This document shows positions 45,427 to 55,676 of a DNA stretch of 64,000 nucleotides, in pieces. The notes under the pieces are model-generated. The model saw only the letters and a program-made list of their open reading frames with translations. It did not search any database and had not been told where the DNA came from. A program made the position numbers and the translations under genes. Numbering within the stretch: the stretch's first letter is position 1; the number at the start of each line of letters is the position of its first letter. Source of the stretch: Halosimplex carlsbadense 2-9-1 (GTDB lineage Archaea > Halobacteriota > Halobacteria > Halobacteriales > Haloarculaceae); the NCBI RefSeq assembly GCF_000337455.1, contig NZ_AOIU01000049.1:1-64000 (forward strand). The letters run 5' to 3'.

Positions 45427-48336
45427 TTAGATGGGGAGGGTCAGGCACAGGTTCTCGATTTCTGGGGCAAGTGAGATGACCTGAGATTTTCGCTGAAGCT
45501 CCTGGCGGCGTTTCTCGATTCTATCCTCGAGCTTCGAAAGCCGATCCCGCTGTCTTCTAATCGCGATGTCCATGTCAGTCCCTGATTCGGCTTTCCGCTC
45601 GTAGTCCGCGATGAACGTCTCGATTCGTTCTCGTTCAGACTCTGCGTACGCTTCGAGGTCATCGAGTTCTTGCTGCGTTTCCTCTCGTCGCCATTTTTGT
45701 AGTTCGTCTCGACGAGATTCGACACGCTGGCTAATATAACGATCAGCGGATGAACGCATCTCACTCTCGTTTTCCAGTAGCACTTGGACAGGCTCCCCAT
45801 CAGGGCTGCCTTTGATACTGTCCCCGTCAACGACTCGCTGTCCAAGACGCTCTTGTGGATCGTTGTGTGCTGCATCGACGAAGACCGGGAGTATCTCTTC
45901 ACGGATCACTTCGCCGGTACCGTCCTCAAATCGGACTCGGTAATTGTAGGTAATCCCTGGATCATCGACGAACGGGAGCATTTTGAGACCCACAGAACCC
46001 TGTTCGCTGTCGAGGACACGCTGCATCAACTCTTGAACCAGCCGCGCGTCTGGAGAGACGTAGTCGATGTCATCGTGATCCATCGCGAACTCGCGGTTGA
46101 ATGTGAACGGCCCGTAGAGGTCGCCATCGGTGGTTCGACGAAGATTCTCCGGTAGATCGGCTCGGAATAGATTGGTCCCAGCTTTTTCGACCTCGCCGCC
46201 CAGTGCAGAAATGCCGCGCTCGAAGAATTCTCGAATGTCGGCCTCGCTACCGTAGACGTCTTCGGACTGATCCATGACTTCCTGGATCCTCTCTCGGCTC
46301 TCCTGGTCGAAGGTGCTGGTGTCGATGAGACTGCACTCGTACCACTCTGCGAGCGTCCGTTGTCGTTCGTCGATGAGTTCCTCGAGTTCCTCTTTCGTCG
46401 CACTCGTCGGTTCGTCGTTCCGGATAGATTCCATAATGAGCGAGTCCACGTCGACGTCGTCGAGCATCCCGAGGACGTCGGCGGTGTTCCCGAGTTTCCC
46501 CCTGATGTTCTCGACTTTCTCCTGCAGCATCTCGAAGATCTCGCCTTCGCGAGTGTCTTCGAACGTGAAATTCCACACCTTCACTTCCTTCTCCTGCCCG
46601 TAGCGATGGAGGCGACCGATCCGCTGTTCGAGTCGGTTGGGATTCCACGGCAGCTCGTAGTTGACCATGATGTGGCAGCTGTGCTGCAGGTCGATCCCTT
46701 CGCTCGCTGCGTCCGTTGCGAAAAGCAGACGAGACTGGCCGTGATTGAACTCGTCTTCGATATTCGCTCGGTCCTCTTTGTCGACGTCGCCATGAATCAC
46801 GAGGATTTCATCTGCCCACGGCTCGTCCTTCACGAGATCGAGGATGTAATCGAGCGTATCCCGGTACTCCGTGAACAGCAACACCTTCTCGTTCGGGTTC
46901 TCCTCGAGCAGTTGCTGGATGTACCGACGAACTTTCTGGGCTTTCGAATCGACCGAGATTCCTTCGGCGAGAGAGACGAGGTCACGTAGCGTTTCGATCT
47001 CTTCTTCGAGCTGGGCGTCGCTCTCGGTGATGGTGAGGCCTGCAAGTTCTTCTTCGGCCTTTTGTTTATCAGCCTCCTCGAGGTCTTCACCTTCGAGGTA
47101 TGCGGACGCCTCTTCGGAAAGTGAGGTTGCAGTGGATTGTTGATCGACCAGATTCGCTAGCCGGCGGCTCAGGGTGGCTTGGATAGCTCCAATAGAACTC
47201 ACGAGGCGCTTTTGCATCAACGCCATTGCGAACCCGACTGCGGGTTCGTTGAGCTGCTCTGAGCGATTGTAGACGTGCTTAACGTATTCTGTGACTGCTT
47301 GGTAGAACTGCTTTTCTTCGTGCGTCCGCTCGACCGGGATCGTCCCGACTTCTCGATTCGGGAAAAGCCGTTCCCCGTCGTCGTCGTAGATAGTCTGCTT
47401 GCCGCGACGCATCATCACGCGGTCGACTGCCTCTTTGGAGAGGTCCTGGTCCTCCGCAACGAGGAACGGATCGATATATTCGATGAGAGAGCGGAACGCA
47501 TCTCCTTTGCCGTCGTGTGGTGTCGCACTGAGGAGGAGCAATGAGTCGGAGTTGTCCGCGACTCGTTCCACCATCTTCGAGGTCTTGCTGGGGGACTCGC
47601 CTCGTTTGGCCGCCTTGTGCGCTTCGTCGACGATGACAACGTCCCAGAACGCGTTGTCGAGTTCGTCCCGGAACTCTTCCTGGCGCAGGAACGCCATGCT
47701 CGCGACCATCTGCTGGTGGTCCTGATTCCAGATGTTAGCTTCCTCACCGAGCCGACGACGTTCGCCCTCGACCCACTGGCGGTCCCCAGGCGTCAGTGAG
47801 ATATCGAAGAATCGGTCCATATCTCGAATCCACTTCTTCTGGAGATGTGCTGGGACGACGAACAGCACCCGATCTGCACGATTGCGTGCGGTGAGTTCTT
47901 TGAGGATCAGCCCCGCTTCGATGGTCTTCCCCAGCCCGACGTCGTCTGCGATGAGCGCTCTCTGGCGGAGCTTCTGCATGACCCAGTTGACGCAGGCCAG
48001 TTGGTAGGGCTCGAGACGAACGAGCGAGTTCGAGATACTGAGTAGCTGACCCTGTTCGTGGGCGATCTGAAGCTGGAGCGCCTGTGACCGTAAATCGAAC
48101 CACTCGGCCGAAACCGCCTCATGGTCAGGATGGAGTTGCCCGGCGGTTGCGGTGTCGAGTGTGCCGAGTTGTTCACGTTTCGGTTCGATGTTCACGTCGT
48201 CGATACAGACGGTTTTCACACCGACGTTCTCGACGTAGGCCCTGAGATAATCGAGGTCGCCGACGGAATACGTCTTGATGACCTCTGCGGGCTGATCGTT
48301 GAGTAGAATCGCCTCTCCAGGTACGAGGTCATTCAT
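45427..48336 (-). CDS. SNF2-family helicase, BrxHII-like
   Basis: 969 aa. SF2/SNF2 helicase core: Walker A DDVGLGKT (Lys137), DEAH (237-240), SATPHDGKG motif III, and QRIGRLHRYGQ motif VI at about residue 580. The C-terminal 350 residues include a long charged coiled coil. The COG0553-type core plus position after pglX-pglZ fits BrxHII of BREX systems; DISARM DrmD has the same architecture. Only six bases separate it from the pglZ stop, so it is in the pglX-pglZ operon. It probably translocates on DNA during phage recognition. Confidence 0.85.
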   Translation of the reverse strand: MNDLVPGEAILLNDQPAEVIKTYSVGDLDYLRAYVENVGVKTVCIDDVNIEPKREQLGTLDTATAGQLHPDHEAVSAEWFDLRSQALQLQIAHEQGQLLSISNSLVRLEPYQLACVNWVMQKLRQRALIADDVGLGKTIEAGLILKELTARNRADRVLFVVPAHLQKKWIRDMDRFFDISLTPGDRQWVEGERRRLGEEANIWNQDHQQMVASMAFLRQEEFRDELDNAFWDVVIVDEAHKAAKRGESPSKTSKMVERVADNSDSLLLLSATPHDGKGDAFRSLIEYIDPFLVAEDQDLSKEAVDRVMMRRGKQTIYDDDGERLFPNREVGTIPVERTHEEKQFYQAVTEYVKHVYNRSEQLNEPAVGFAMALMQKRLVSSIGAIQATLSRRLANLVDQQSTATSLSEEASAYLEGEDLEEADKQKAEEELAGLTITESDAQLEEEIETLRDLVSLAEGISVDSKAQKVRRYIQQLLEENPNEKVLLFTEYRDTLDYILDLVKDEPWADEILVIHGDVDKEDRANIEDEFNHGQSRLLFATDAASEGIDLQHSCHIMVNYELPWNPNRLEQRIGRLHRYGQEKEVKVWNFTFEDTREGEIFEMLQEKVENIRGKLGNTADVLGMLDDVDVDSLIMESIRNDEPTSATKEELEELIDERQRTLAEWYECSLIDTSTFDQESRERIQEVMDQSEDVYGSEADIREFFERGISALGGEVEKAGTNLFRADLPENLRRTTDGDLYGPFTFNREFAMDHDDIDYVSPDARLVQELMQRVLDSEQGSVGLKMLPFVDDPGITYNYRVRFEDGTGEVIREEILPVFVDAAHNDPQERLGQRVVDGDSIKGSPDGEPVQVLLENESEMRSSADRYISQRVESRRDELQKWRREETQQELDDLEAYAESERERIETFIADYERKAESGTDMDIAIRRQRDRLSKLEDRIEKRRQELQRKSQVISLAPEIENLCLTLPI

Positions 48337-48342
48337 GGATCG

Positions 48343-50493
48343 TTACTCTTGCGTGATCGTGACGAAGTTCAGGACGAACTCCTGTGGGAGGACGCCACCG
48401 TGATAGAAACGGGCGTCTGGGAGCCCCTGGTTCCTGAAGCGCTGGATCGGGTCGGTGAGGATACTGATTTTGGTATCGTCGTCGAGGTACCCTAGGTGCG
48501 TGTCTTCGTCCAGCAAGACACCAGGCGTGTCGTCGTCTAGGTCCGCGCCGGCGATCCACCGGCGGGTCACCTTCTCGGCGTTGCTCGGCGGATGCAGGTC
48601 GTCGATATCGACGTGCTGTGGGAGTGAGACGAAGCCGTGATCTGAGAGGATGTACGCACGATCCCACTCGCCTTTCCGGAGCTTCTCGCAGATGATCCGG
48701 GAGATGGCATCGATGCGGTCGCTGAACAGCTCCTCGAAGTCCGTGAGCTCCTTCTCGCCGGTCTCGTCGATGTCGTTCCAGTAGTAGGCGACGCGCGTGT
48801 TACTCCAGCCGACCTCGTCCTCGGCATCCTGCATGATGTAGCTCCAGCCGTCGTTTTCGAGGAGCGTCTGTCGGCGGTGATTCGTGATCTCGCGTCCGTT
48901 TCGTTCAGGAACGAGCTCACCGTCTTGCAGTTCGATGTTGAAACTGAACTTGCTGCCGGGGGTGAGCGCGGCCTTCCCGAACTCGGTGTCAGAGGGGAGG
49001 GTCCCCACCCACTTGCTCTCGTCAACTTCGAGCTGGGGGAGCTCACTTCGAATGGACTCGGCAAGTTCGTGGGCCAGGTCGAAGCGCAGGGCGTCGACGA
49101 TGAACAGCGCGACGCTCTGACCGCTCTGGAGGTGTTCCTGTTCTTCGGCGAAGAACTGGTGAGCGTGGTTCTCGCCGACGAACGGCGAGCCCGCTTCGAT
49201 CTGGTCCCCGACGAGGTCGCCCAGATCGGTGAGGTACTCCAGGTATCTGGATTCGACCAGCGACGAGCGGAGATCTTCGAGTTTCGCGGTTGCTGGATGC
49301 TCTTCAGGGAGGGCGGTTTCCGGCTCGCCGGAGACGATAAGGTTGAACACGGCGTTGTCGATCTGCCACGTTCCATCCTCTACGTCGCCGTACAGCTCTA
49401 CGACATCTCCGGTATCGCCGCTTTCCTCCCACGTTTCGAGTTCGTTCGCGAGCGTCGCGATGTCAATGGCCTGGTCCCAGAGCTGCGTCCACGGAACGTC
49501 GCCGTAGGTCGCGTCGAGGCGTTCGTGGCGTTGTTCCGCCTGGGTTGCACACTCCTCGTAGTCGCCGGCGTGGAACGACTGCGTCCACTCGTCCCAGAGG
49601 CGGTGTTCGAGCGAGGCGTCGACGGGACAGTCGACGAGCTCCCACGGGTCGTCGTGGGTGCGAAGGACGTCGTGCCAGAACCGCTGGTTTGGGTCGAGAT
49701 AGACGCGAGCCAGTTCCTGCTTGCGTTCGGTCTTGCTCAGGACGGAGCGGAGTTCCGGTCTGGAGACGCCGAACCCGCTGCTGGACTCGGGCTGGTACTC
49801 CTGAGGGAGCAGGGATTTGTCCAGTCCCTCGTCGACGAGCCACTCCGCGACGGCCCAGCGGCGCGTTCGTTCGACGATAGTCTGGGCGTCGCTTACGCCG
49901 TCGACGGCGTCCACGCCGTTGTCGACCAGGAGATCGCGAATCTCGATCAGGTCCTCGTCGCTGGGTAAATTCTCGGCGCCGTGTTCGAGGACGAACTGGA
50001 CGGGGTCGTCGTGCCCGTCGAGGACGATCTTCGTCTGGAGGCCCTGGAGCGATGGAAGGCCGCCTTCGTCATTGAGTTCTTCGTAGAGCGTCTTGGCGAC
50101 GTTCTCCCGGTCGTCGGCGTCCTCGTAGGCTGTCCGAATCGTCGCCGCCTGCAGTCGGTCGTTCTCGAAGCAGCGGGCTGCGAGCTTCCCGATGTGCTGT
50201 TCGATCACGTCGCCGGTGTGCTCGACGTCTTTGAACCAGTCGACGTCGTCGCTGCTGGCCTGTGGGACGTACCAGACGGTTCGGTCCCGTGGTGCCTCTG
50301 TGCGGAGTTCCAGCGGCGTCTGTTCCGCGGCTCTGAACTCACAGCCGAGCTGACTGCTGGTGTCTCGGACGATGTCGCGTAGGTAGCCACCGTCGTCCCA
50401 CCAGAGGACGACAGGGTCCTCGTCTGCGGCTTCGTCGATGGCGCTCTCGATAGCGTCGTGAGCGCACTGTGGGAGTGTCTTCGTCGCTGGCAT
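48343..50493 (-). CDS. pglZ: PglZ-family protein, alkaline-phosphatase superfamily
   Basis: 716 aa. The PglZ domain occupies the C-terminal half, with FIVDALRFD (Asp467 to Asp472) and ILSDHGFVSL (Asp618-His619), the metal-ligand motifs of the alkaline phosphatase fold. The N-terminal 400 residues are the usual helical PglZ extension. PglZ is, with BrxC, the defining BREX protein; its hydrolytic substrate is still unclear. It lies two bases after the pglX stop and six before the helicase gene, forming one operon. Confidence 0.88.
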   Translation of the reverse strand: MPATKTLPQCAHDAIESAIDEAADEDPVVLWWDDGGYLRDIVRDTSSQLGCEFRAAEQTPLELRTEAPRDRTVWYVPQASSDDVDWFKDVEHTGDVIEQHIGKLAARCFENDRLQAATIRTAYEDADDRENVAKTLYEELNDEGGLPSLQGLQTKIVLDGHDDPVQFVLEHGAENLPSDEDLIEIRDLLVDNGVDAVDGVSDAQTIVERTRRWAVAEWLVDEGLDKSLLPQEYQPESSSGFGVSRPELRSVLSKTERKQELARVYLDPNQRFWHDVLRTHDDPWELVDCPVDASLEHRLWDEWTQSFHAGDYEECATQAEQRHERLDATYGDVPWTQLWDQAIDIATLANELETWEESGDTGDVVELYGDVEDGTWQIDNAVFNLIVSGEPETALPEEHPATAKLEDLRSSLVESRYLEYLTDLGDLVGDQIEAGSPFVGENHAHQFFAEEQEHLQSGQSVALFIVDALRFDLAHELAESIRSELPQLEVDESKWVGTLPSDTEFGKAALTPGSKFSFNIELQDGELVPERNGREITNHRRQTLLENDGWSYIMQDAEDEVGWSNTRVAYYWNDIDETGEKELTDFEELFSDRIDAISRIICEKLRKGEWDRAYILSDHGFVSLPQHVDIDDLHPPSNAEKVTRRWIAGADLDDDTPGVLLDEDTHLGYLDDDTKISILTDPIQRFRNQGLPDARFYHGGVLPQEFVLNFVTITQE

Positions 50494-50495
50494 GG

Positions 50496-53400
50496 TTAGA
50501 GAACGTCATCCTCCACCGTCTTCGGGACGATCTCGGCCTGTGCGAGCGGTGTGATATTGATTTCGACGCCGTGCTTGTGGTTCGGCTGGTAGCCTTCTGT
50601 CGTTATCTCGGAGAGTGCGCGGTCAGTCCAGTCCGAGGGAATCTGCTTGTCGATAGTCTGGCAGCGGTCGTCGATCTCCTCTGCCAGGGCCTTGAACTCT
50701 GCCAGCGGTGGGAGATCGTCGACGTCTTCGACGCCCTCGTCGTCGGCAATCTCTTCGAGGAACTCCTCGTCGACGACCGAGGGGTCGTCGAGTCCGGTCG
50801 CGAGCGAGGCGAGCAGGCGTTCGTCGTCGGTCAGCGTATCGAATGGCTCTCCGTCATCGTCGAGGAGGTCAGCCCCTTCGCGCTCGAAGTAGTAAGTCAT
50901 GAAGAGGATGCCCGTGCTGGAGTAGTGGTCCGACCCCTTGAGTCGCCAGTTGAAGTAGTCGAACAGGTCGGCCAGGTGTGCCTCGACGGACTCGTCGGCG
51001 GGCTTGGCGTACTCCTCGCAAGCGCGTTCGAGTTCGTCGAGGGCGTCGATCCATTCCTCTCGCCACTCGTCGACGGCGCTCCAGAAGTTGTCCGAGAAGG
51101 TGTCTTGGAACCACTCTTCGCTGTTGCGCTCGCGTAGTTTCGCCAGCGTATCCACGCGTTCTCGGGTCTCCTCGCGGAAGGTGGCGACCTTCGGAGCGAG
51201 TTCCTCGACGAGTTGTCGATCCTCGTCTTCGAAGTCGCGTTCGTCGGTGCTGCCCAGGTCCTGTAGCACGTCCTCGAAGACGCTGATCTGGTTAAGCCCG
51301 CTCGCACAGCGCTCGTATTGCTCGGCGGCTTCCGCCTGCTCACTCGTCGAGAGGGATTCATCGCTCCGGCGGCGATTTGCGGCACTGCGGCGCTCACGTA
51401 GCTCGGCCTTCCGGGGTTCGAGGTACTGATTGGCGAGTCGGTCCAAGAGCCCTGAATCGAGATTGTGGTAGTCGACATAGCAGGCGAACCCTTCGCCCTT
51501 TGAGTCGGCGATCAGGCGCTCTGTGGTCAGTCTCCAGAGGATCGGTGTGTTCTCCATCCTGTCGACGTGGTAGTCAAACAGATCGTTCTCGACGAAGGCC
51601 CGGAGGTTAGGATAGGCCTCCTCGGCAGCGGATCTGGTACCGAGAATCTCGTCGACTTCGATCAGGCGATCTTCTGCATATTCACCGTAGGTGTCCTCGA
51701 ACTTCTCGATGATGCGGTCAAGCATGTTGGCCTGTCCTTCAGTGCCGTGAAGAGGGATGATGCCGTCGGTCTCCTTCCGGACAGACTCCATTGCGAAGTG
51801 GTGGATGAGATCCCTTACTTGCTGATCAATGTTTTCTGGGATATTGGAGACTGAATCAGGGTCCGGTATTTTACGGTCTTCGGGGTCTTCGGCTGTTCGG
51901 AGGAAGATCTCTTGACGGATCTCTTTTTGTGTCTCTTCAGAGACTCCAACAGCTTCATAGATAAATTCATCAATTTCATTAGATGACTCTTCTAGGCGCT
52001 GTTTCTGCTTCAATTCACTTTTGCGCGTTTCACGAGCTATTGTTTCTATTGATTTATTAGCTGACTGGTCTTCAACTTCGATGTCCAGTCTTGCCTTTGC
52101 AGCCTCCACGTGAGGATGATCGTAGAAAAACTCATTATCTTCTTGACTAATTGGAAGTAGTGAAGGGCCGATATAATAGGGGCTGATTGGGTCATTCATC
52201 CTCAATCGAATCGTGAGCCTCTGCTGTTCCAATGATCTGCTTTCCAATTCTTCGATACTATTTAGCTCTTTTAACCAAGGGACACTCCCGACTTCCCCGG
52301 AGTTCCAATGCCGCTCTGTCGTCATCGACAGGATTAGACTGTGATACAGACTAGAGTTGATGGCTGGTAATAATTTGTTCAGGGATAAACTTTCCTCTGG
52401 GATGAGCATGTAGCCTGTATTGCTGTAAAGACCATCTGCCGGGAAGTAACCGAACCTACGACCAGTTTCTTTGATATATGTCCAAGTAAGTCCCTCTTCC
52501 CCATAGAGTTCCTCGTTTCGAGTCCGATATTCTCCTGGTGATCGTCTAATCGATTTTCCGTTTTCTCCCCACTCAACAGTCTCTGTCACCTGAGGAACTA
52601 CCCACGAATTTGTTCCCCCTTTTGAAATTGGTTTGAATATGTCTAGGTCGCCCGCTTCCCAGTGGTTTCGAATAAACCTGAAATCATCCGCAGTCGTGAG
52701 ACCTTGACGAGCCTTACACACTGAGGTTCCTTCTGTCTCAGCTTGTTCAGCATCTATTTTCAATTCTCGGTCATGGAGCGATCTGACCTCCTCTGGGGTA
52801 TAGTATGAGATTGGATTTCCAGGAACCTTCGCGAATTCGGTCAGTTCAACCTCGAAATATCTCTTAACATCAGTGTCCCTTTCCGCTAAAGTTCTAAGGA
52901 AATTCGACTCCTTGTTTGAGGTCTCAACGTCGTGAAGTCGGATGAATGAACCCGTCTCGGCTTGGTTTGCTCCAGTGCGTACGACTGTCCCGACAGTACG
53001 GACCGTAGCATTGTCGAGAACACCGATTCCATATTCCGAGAGGAAGTCGAAGCTACCTCTGTCACCAATGAAGTCAGTTCGGAAGTCCTGGTATCGCTGC
53101 TTGAACATAAATGAACGCGGTACAAGCATCCCGATACGGCCGTTTCTACGAGTTATTCTATCACAGACCTCGAAGAAATTGATGTAGAATTCTGTACTGT
53201 AATCATAGTGGTCTTCAACATATTTTGTAACCGTATCAGGCATCCGGTTATCTGACCCATACGGCGGGTTCATCAGCGCCACATCGTAGTCCTGGGCCAG
53301 AATATCCAGTAACCGGACGAAGCTCCGAAGGTCCTGTGCGAGGAAGGAGTCCGAATCTCGGTGTTCTTCGACAGCCTCACGCAGACTGTGGAGGATCTGT

Positions 53401-54821
53401 CCGAGCGTGTGGTCTGCCGTCGGGTCGTCGCCGAGCGTGATCTGCACGCCCTCGGTATCGCTGTCGTCCTCGAATAGGTCACCGAGCGTCCCGCGAACGT
53501 CGAGCAGGCTCCCGAGCCCGTGAACCTCCTCGAAGGCGTCGAGGATCCGCCGGAGGGCATCCTCAACCTTCGGATCGTCGCCGGCCACCTCGTCGAACAC
53601 TGCTTCGACGCCGTCGACGTCGGCCACCTTCGCGTCCGCACAGACGATACCGACCTCGGGCATGTCGAATCCGTCAGCACCTTCCGCCTCTGCGCGGGTC
53701 CTGCCCTTTAGATATAGATTGAAGGCCGCGAGCTGGCAGGCCCGCATGTCCAGGTCGACGCCGTAGAGATTGTGTCGGAGAATCTTTCGCGGGATCTCCT
53801 CCTCGGGGAGGTTCGTCTCGGCACGCCAGATACGCTCCAGTACGTCGAACGCGTACAGCAGGAAGTGCCCGCTCCCACAGGCAGGGTCGATGACGCGAAG
53901 CTCCTCCGGGTGCTCGAAGTCGGTCGGCTCGCCCTCTTCTTCGGAGGGGACGAGATAGGTGCAGAAATCGGCGATGTCGGGCGACTTATCGGGGGAGAGC
54001 GGCCGGTTCTTGCGCTCGTCCGGGGAGATCCCTTCCTGCGCTTCGACGACGTCCTGCAACTCGCCGGTGTGTTCGAGGTAGAGCTTCCCGAGGGAGTTGT
54101 CGGTGAGCATCCGGACGACCCAGTGGGGCGTATAGAACTGGTTCGCCGGGGGGACGTCCTCGGGATCGAGGCCTTCGCGATCGCCTTTGCGGCGCAGGTC
54201 GTCGAGCAGCTTGACGTTGTAGTATTCGTAGACCCATCCGAGCACGTCGTCGGCCCGCCAGACCTCGTCGGGAACCTCGTCGAGCATTCCACAGAGTTCC
54301 TCGAAGGTGTCGTCGTCCGGATCGACGAGGCTGTATGCCGACGAGCGATCGAACAGGATCTCGATCTCCTCGGCGAGCGAGTCACATGCCCGATGGTACG
54401 CCTCGAGGATAGCTTCGTCTTCTAGGAGGAACTCCTCGTGGACGAGCGTCTCCGCGGCGGGCGTCAGGCCGTTCTCCTTGAAGACGGTGACTTCCTCCTC
54501 GACGAAGTTCCGAACCTCCATACAGCGGAGTGCAGCCAGTCGATTGACGATCGTATAGCCGACGCTCGTGACGTACTTCTCGAAGCCATCGCCCCAGGAG
54601 TGGCCGTCCACGGCTTCCAGTTCGATAGCCTCGACCAGTGACGTCGTGTCCTCGTCCAGTGTGCCGGTGTCTTCTGGCTTGCTGTCGAGGTCCTGCTGAG
54701 TGAGTTGGAACCGAACGTTGTCTTCGACGCGATCTCGCATCTCGGTGACGACGTCTTCGAGATGCTCGCGTTCGCCCTTGTCCAGTTGCGCCTTCCGCTG
54801 AGAGAGAGACTCGCTTTCCAT
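50496..54821 (-). CDS. pglX: PglX-type adenine-specific DNA methyltransferase
   Basis: 1441 aa, long even for PglX. Motif I is DPACGSGHF (Asp312) and motif IV NPPY (518-521), the gamma-class N6-adenine methyltransferase pair. They sit between an N-terminal helical domain and a long target-recognition/C-terminal region; a coiled coil follows at about 1170-1300. In BREX, PglX marks the host DNA, and unmarked phage DNA is blocked. The segment 51900-53230 is visibly more AT-rich than the rest, as expected for a variable recognition region that may have been exchanged. First gene of the pglX-pglZ-helicase operon. Confidence 0.9.
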   Translation of the reverse strand: MESESLSQRKAQLDKGEREHLEDVVTEMRDRVEDNVRFQLTQQDLDSKPEDTGTLDEDTTSLVEAIELEAVDGHSWGDGFEKYVTSVGYTIVNRLAALRCMEVRNFVEEEVTVFKENGLTPAAETLVHEEFLLEDEAILEAYHRACDSLAEEIEILFDRSSAYSLVDPDDDTFEELCGMLDEVPDEVWRADDVLGWVYEYYNVKLLDDLRRKGDREGLDPEDVPPANQFYTPHWVVRMLTDNSLGKLYLEHTGELQDVVEAQEGISPDERKNRPLSPDKSPDIADFCTYLVPSEEEGEPTDFEHPEELRVIDPACGSGHFLLYAFDVLERIWRAETNLPEEEIPRKILRHNLYGVDLDMRACQLAAFNLYLKGRTRAEAEGADGFDMPEVGIVCADAKVADVDGVEAVFDEVAGDDPKVEDALRRILDAFEEVHGLGSLLDVRGTLGDLFEDDSDTEGVQITLGDDPTADHTLGQILHSLREAVEEHRDSDSFLAQDLRSFVRLLDILAQDYDVALMNPPYGSDNRMPDTVTKYVEDHYDYSTEFYINFFEVCDRITRRNGRIGMLVPRSFMFKQRYQDFRTDFIGDRGSFDFLSEYGIGVLDNATVRTVGTVVRTGANQAETGSFIRLHDVETSNKESNFLRTLAERDTDVKRYFEVELTEFAKVPGNPISYYTPEEVRSLHDRELKIDAEQAETEGTSVCKARQGLTTADDFRFIRNHWEAGDLDIFKPISKGGTNSWVVPQVTETVEWGENGKSIRRSPGEYRTRNEELYGEEGLTWTYIKETGRRFGYFPADGLYSNTGYMLIPEESLSLNKLLPAINSSLYHSLILSMTTERHWNSGEVGSVPWLKELNSIEELESRSLEQQRLTIRLRMNDPISPYYIGPSLLPISQEDNEFFYDHPHVEAAKARLDIEVEDQSANKSIETIARETRKSELKQKQRLEESSNEIDEFIYEAVGVSEETQKEIRQEIFLRTAEDPEDRKIPDPDSVSNIPENIDQQVRDLIHHFAMESVRKETDGIIPLHGTEGQANMLDRIIEKFEDTYGEYAEDRLIEVDEILGTRSAAEEAYPNLRAFVENDLFDYHVDRMENTPILWRLTTERLIADSKGEGFACYVDYHNLDSGLLDRLANQYLEPRKAELRERRSAANRRRSDESLSTSEQAEAAEQYERCASGLNQISVFEDVLQDLGSTDERDFEDEDRQLVEELAPKVATFREETRERVDTLAKLRERNSEEWFQDTFSDNFWSAVDEWREEWIDALDELERACEEYAKPADESVEAHLADLFDYFNWRLKGSDHYSSTGILFMTYYFEREGADLLDDDGEPFDTLTDDERLLASLATGLDDPSVVDEEFLEEIADDEGVEDVDDLPPLAEFKALAEEIDDRCQTIDKQIPSDWTDRALSEITTEGYQPNHKHGVEINITPLAQAEIVPKTVEDDVL

Positions 54822-54903
54822 TCGAAGATGACCTGTATGGTATTCTCAACTGACCACCACCAACTTCAATGTTGCCGAGGGCGGCCGGGTACTGGCCTCC
54901 CAC

Positions 54904-55410
54904 TCACCACGTCAGTGAGAGCTCTTCGACGGTGATGTTCTGTAGACCGAACGCTGCCGGCGATAGTTCCCCGAAACCCCCATCGTCGGTCAAGATATGC
55001 GGCCGTTCGTATCGGTACTCGTACGCCAGCGAAAAGATAGGCACGTCTTTCGCCTGGATGTCCAGCAGGTGTCCCAGTAGCTGATTGTGGGGTTTCTGTC
55101 GAACGTCTCGTAACTGGAGGTCCTCGAGTTCGTCTCCGTCGAAGCTCGTGATCACATCGTCACAGCTACCGAATAGCTTGAACAGGAGTGTGAGTGCCTC
55201 GTCGATTTCCTCACTCTCTACTCGCTCTGACCGATGCAGTCCCTGCTGGATTTCTTCCACCATGTACGCTGAAACCACGGTCTGGTGACGACTGTCGTAG
55301 AATTCTTCAGTGAAGTAGAGACGTTCGCCAAGCGTATCGGAGTAGATCTCTACCGGGAGTTCCGCTGCTGTCGCTATGTATATCCAAACATTGCTGTCCA
55401 AAATCAGCAT
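54904..55410 (-). CDS. PIN-domain toxin candidate (VapC-like)
   Basis: 168 aa. PIN-domain pattern: Asp5 in LDSNVWIYIA, a central acidic residue in MVEEIQQ, and a late acidic pair in ILTDDGGFGEL, the usual metal-binding ribonuclease site. Length is slightly above classical VapC. An acidic small gene ends eight bases before its start, giving the normal antitoxin-toxin order. VapC enzymes cleave tRNA or rRNA. It lies in the BREX island between brxC and pglX, a frequent site for stabilising TA pairs. Confidence 0.72.
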   Translation of the reverse strand: MLILDSNVWIYIATAAELPVEIYSDTLGERLYFTEEFYDSRHQTVVSAYMVEEIQQGLHRSERVESEEIDEALTLLFKLFGSCDDVITSFDGDELEDLQLRDVRQKPHNQLLGHLLDIQAKDVPIFSLAYEYRYERPHILTDDGGFGELSPAAFGLQNITVEELSLTW

Positions 55411-55418
55411 TCAGGAAC

Positions 55419-55586
55419 TCAGTCGTCGGCCAGCACCGATTCTCGCTGGCTGACTGATTCTGCGATGAGGTTCTCTCGATCCCAGTCGAGATCTCGATTG
55501 AGTTCCTCGAGTGCTGCCTCTATATCTGCAGGTGATTCATGACAGTCTTCCGCACGCGCCCACAGTTCCGCTGTTTTCTCACTCAT
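55419..55586 (-). CDS. antitoxin candidate of the PIN pair
   Basis: 55 aa from ATG 55586, below the usual ORF-size cut-off. Strongly acidic helical peptide (MSEKTAELWARAEDCHESPA...). It directly precedes the PIN gene with eight bases between them. The size, acidity and order fit a VapB-like antitoxin, although no AbrB/RHH DNA-binding motif is visible. A TTATAAG box lies about 45 bases upstream (complement near 55630) and a GGTGAG ribosome site 4-5 bases before the start. Confidence 0.6.
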   Translation of the reverse strand: MSEKTAELWARAEDCHESPADIEAALEELNRDLDWDRENLIAESVSQRESVLADD

Positions 55587-55676
55587 GAATCTCACCTGCC
55601 GTTAGTAGACTCTAAAAGGAGCGGGACTTATAATTCTAGCGGCGAGCGTTCGCTAACGTTCTCCAGCAAGAAGGGT

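Noticed and set aside
48877-49968. 363-residue plus-strand ORF opposite pglZ
   Set aside because: Long only because the antisense frame of GC-rich haloarchaeal genes lacks stops. The pglZ motifs lie on the other strand.
41116-54821. DISARM system (SNF2 helicase, methyltransferase, DUF1998 helicase)
   Set aside because: Those three domains recall DrmD, DrmMI and DrmA, but DrmB and the phospholipase-D protein DrmC are absent, whereas brxB, brxC and pglZ are present. The DUF1998 helicase pairs with an MrfB-like exonuclease instead.
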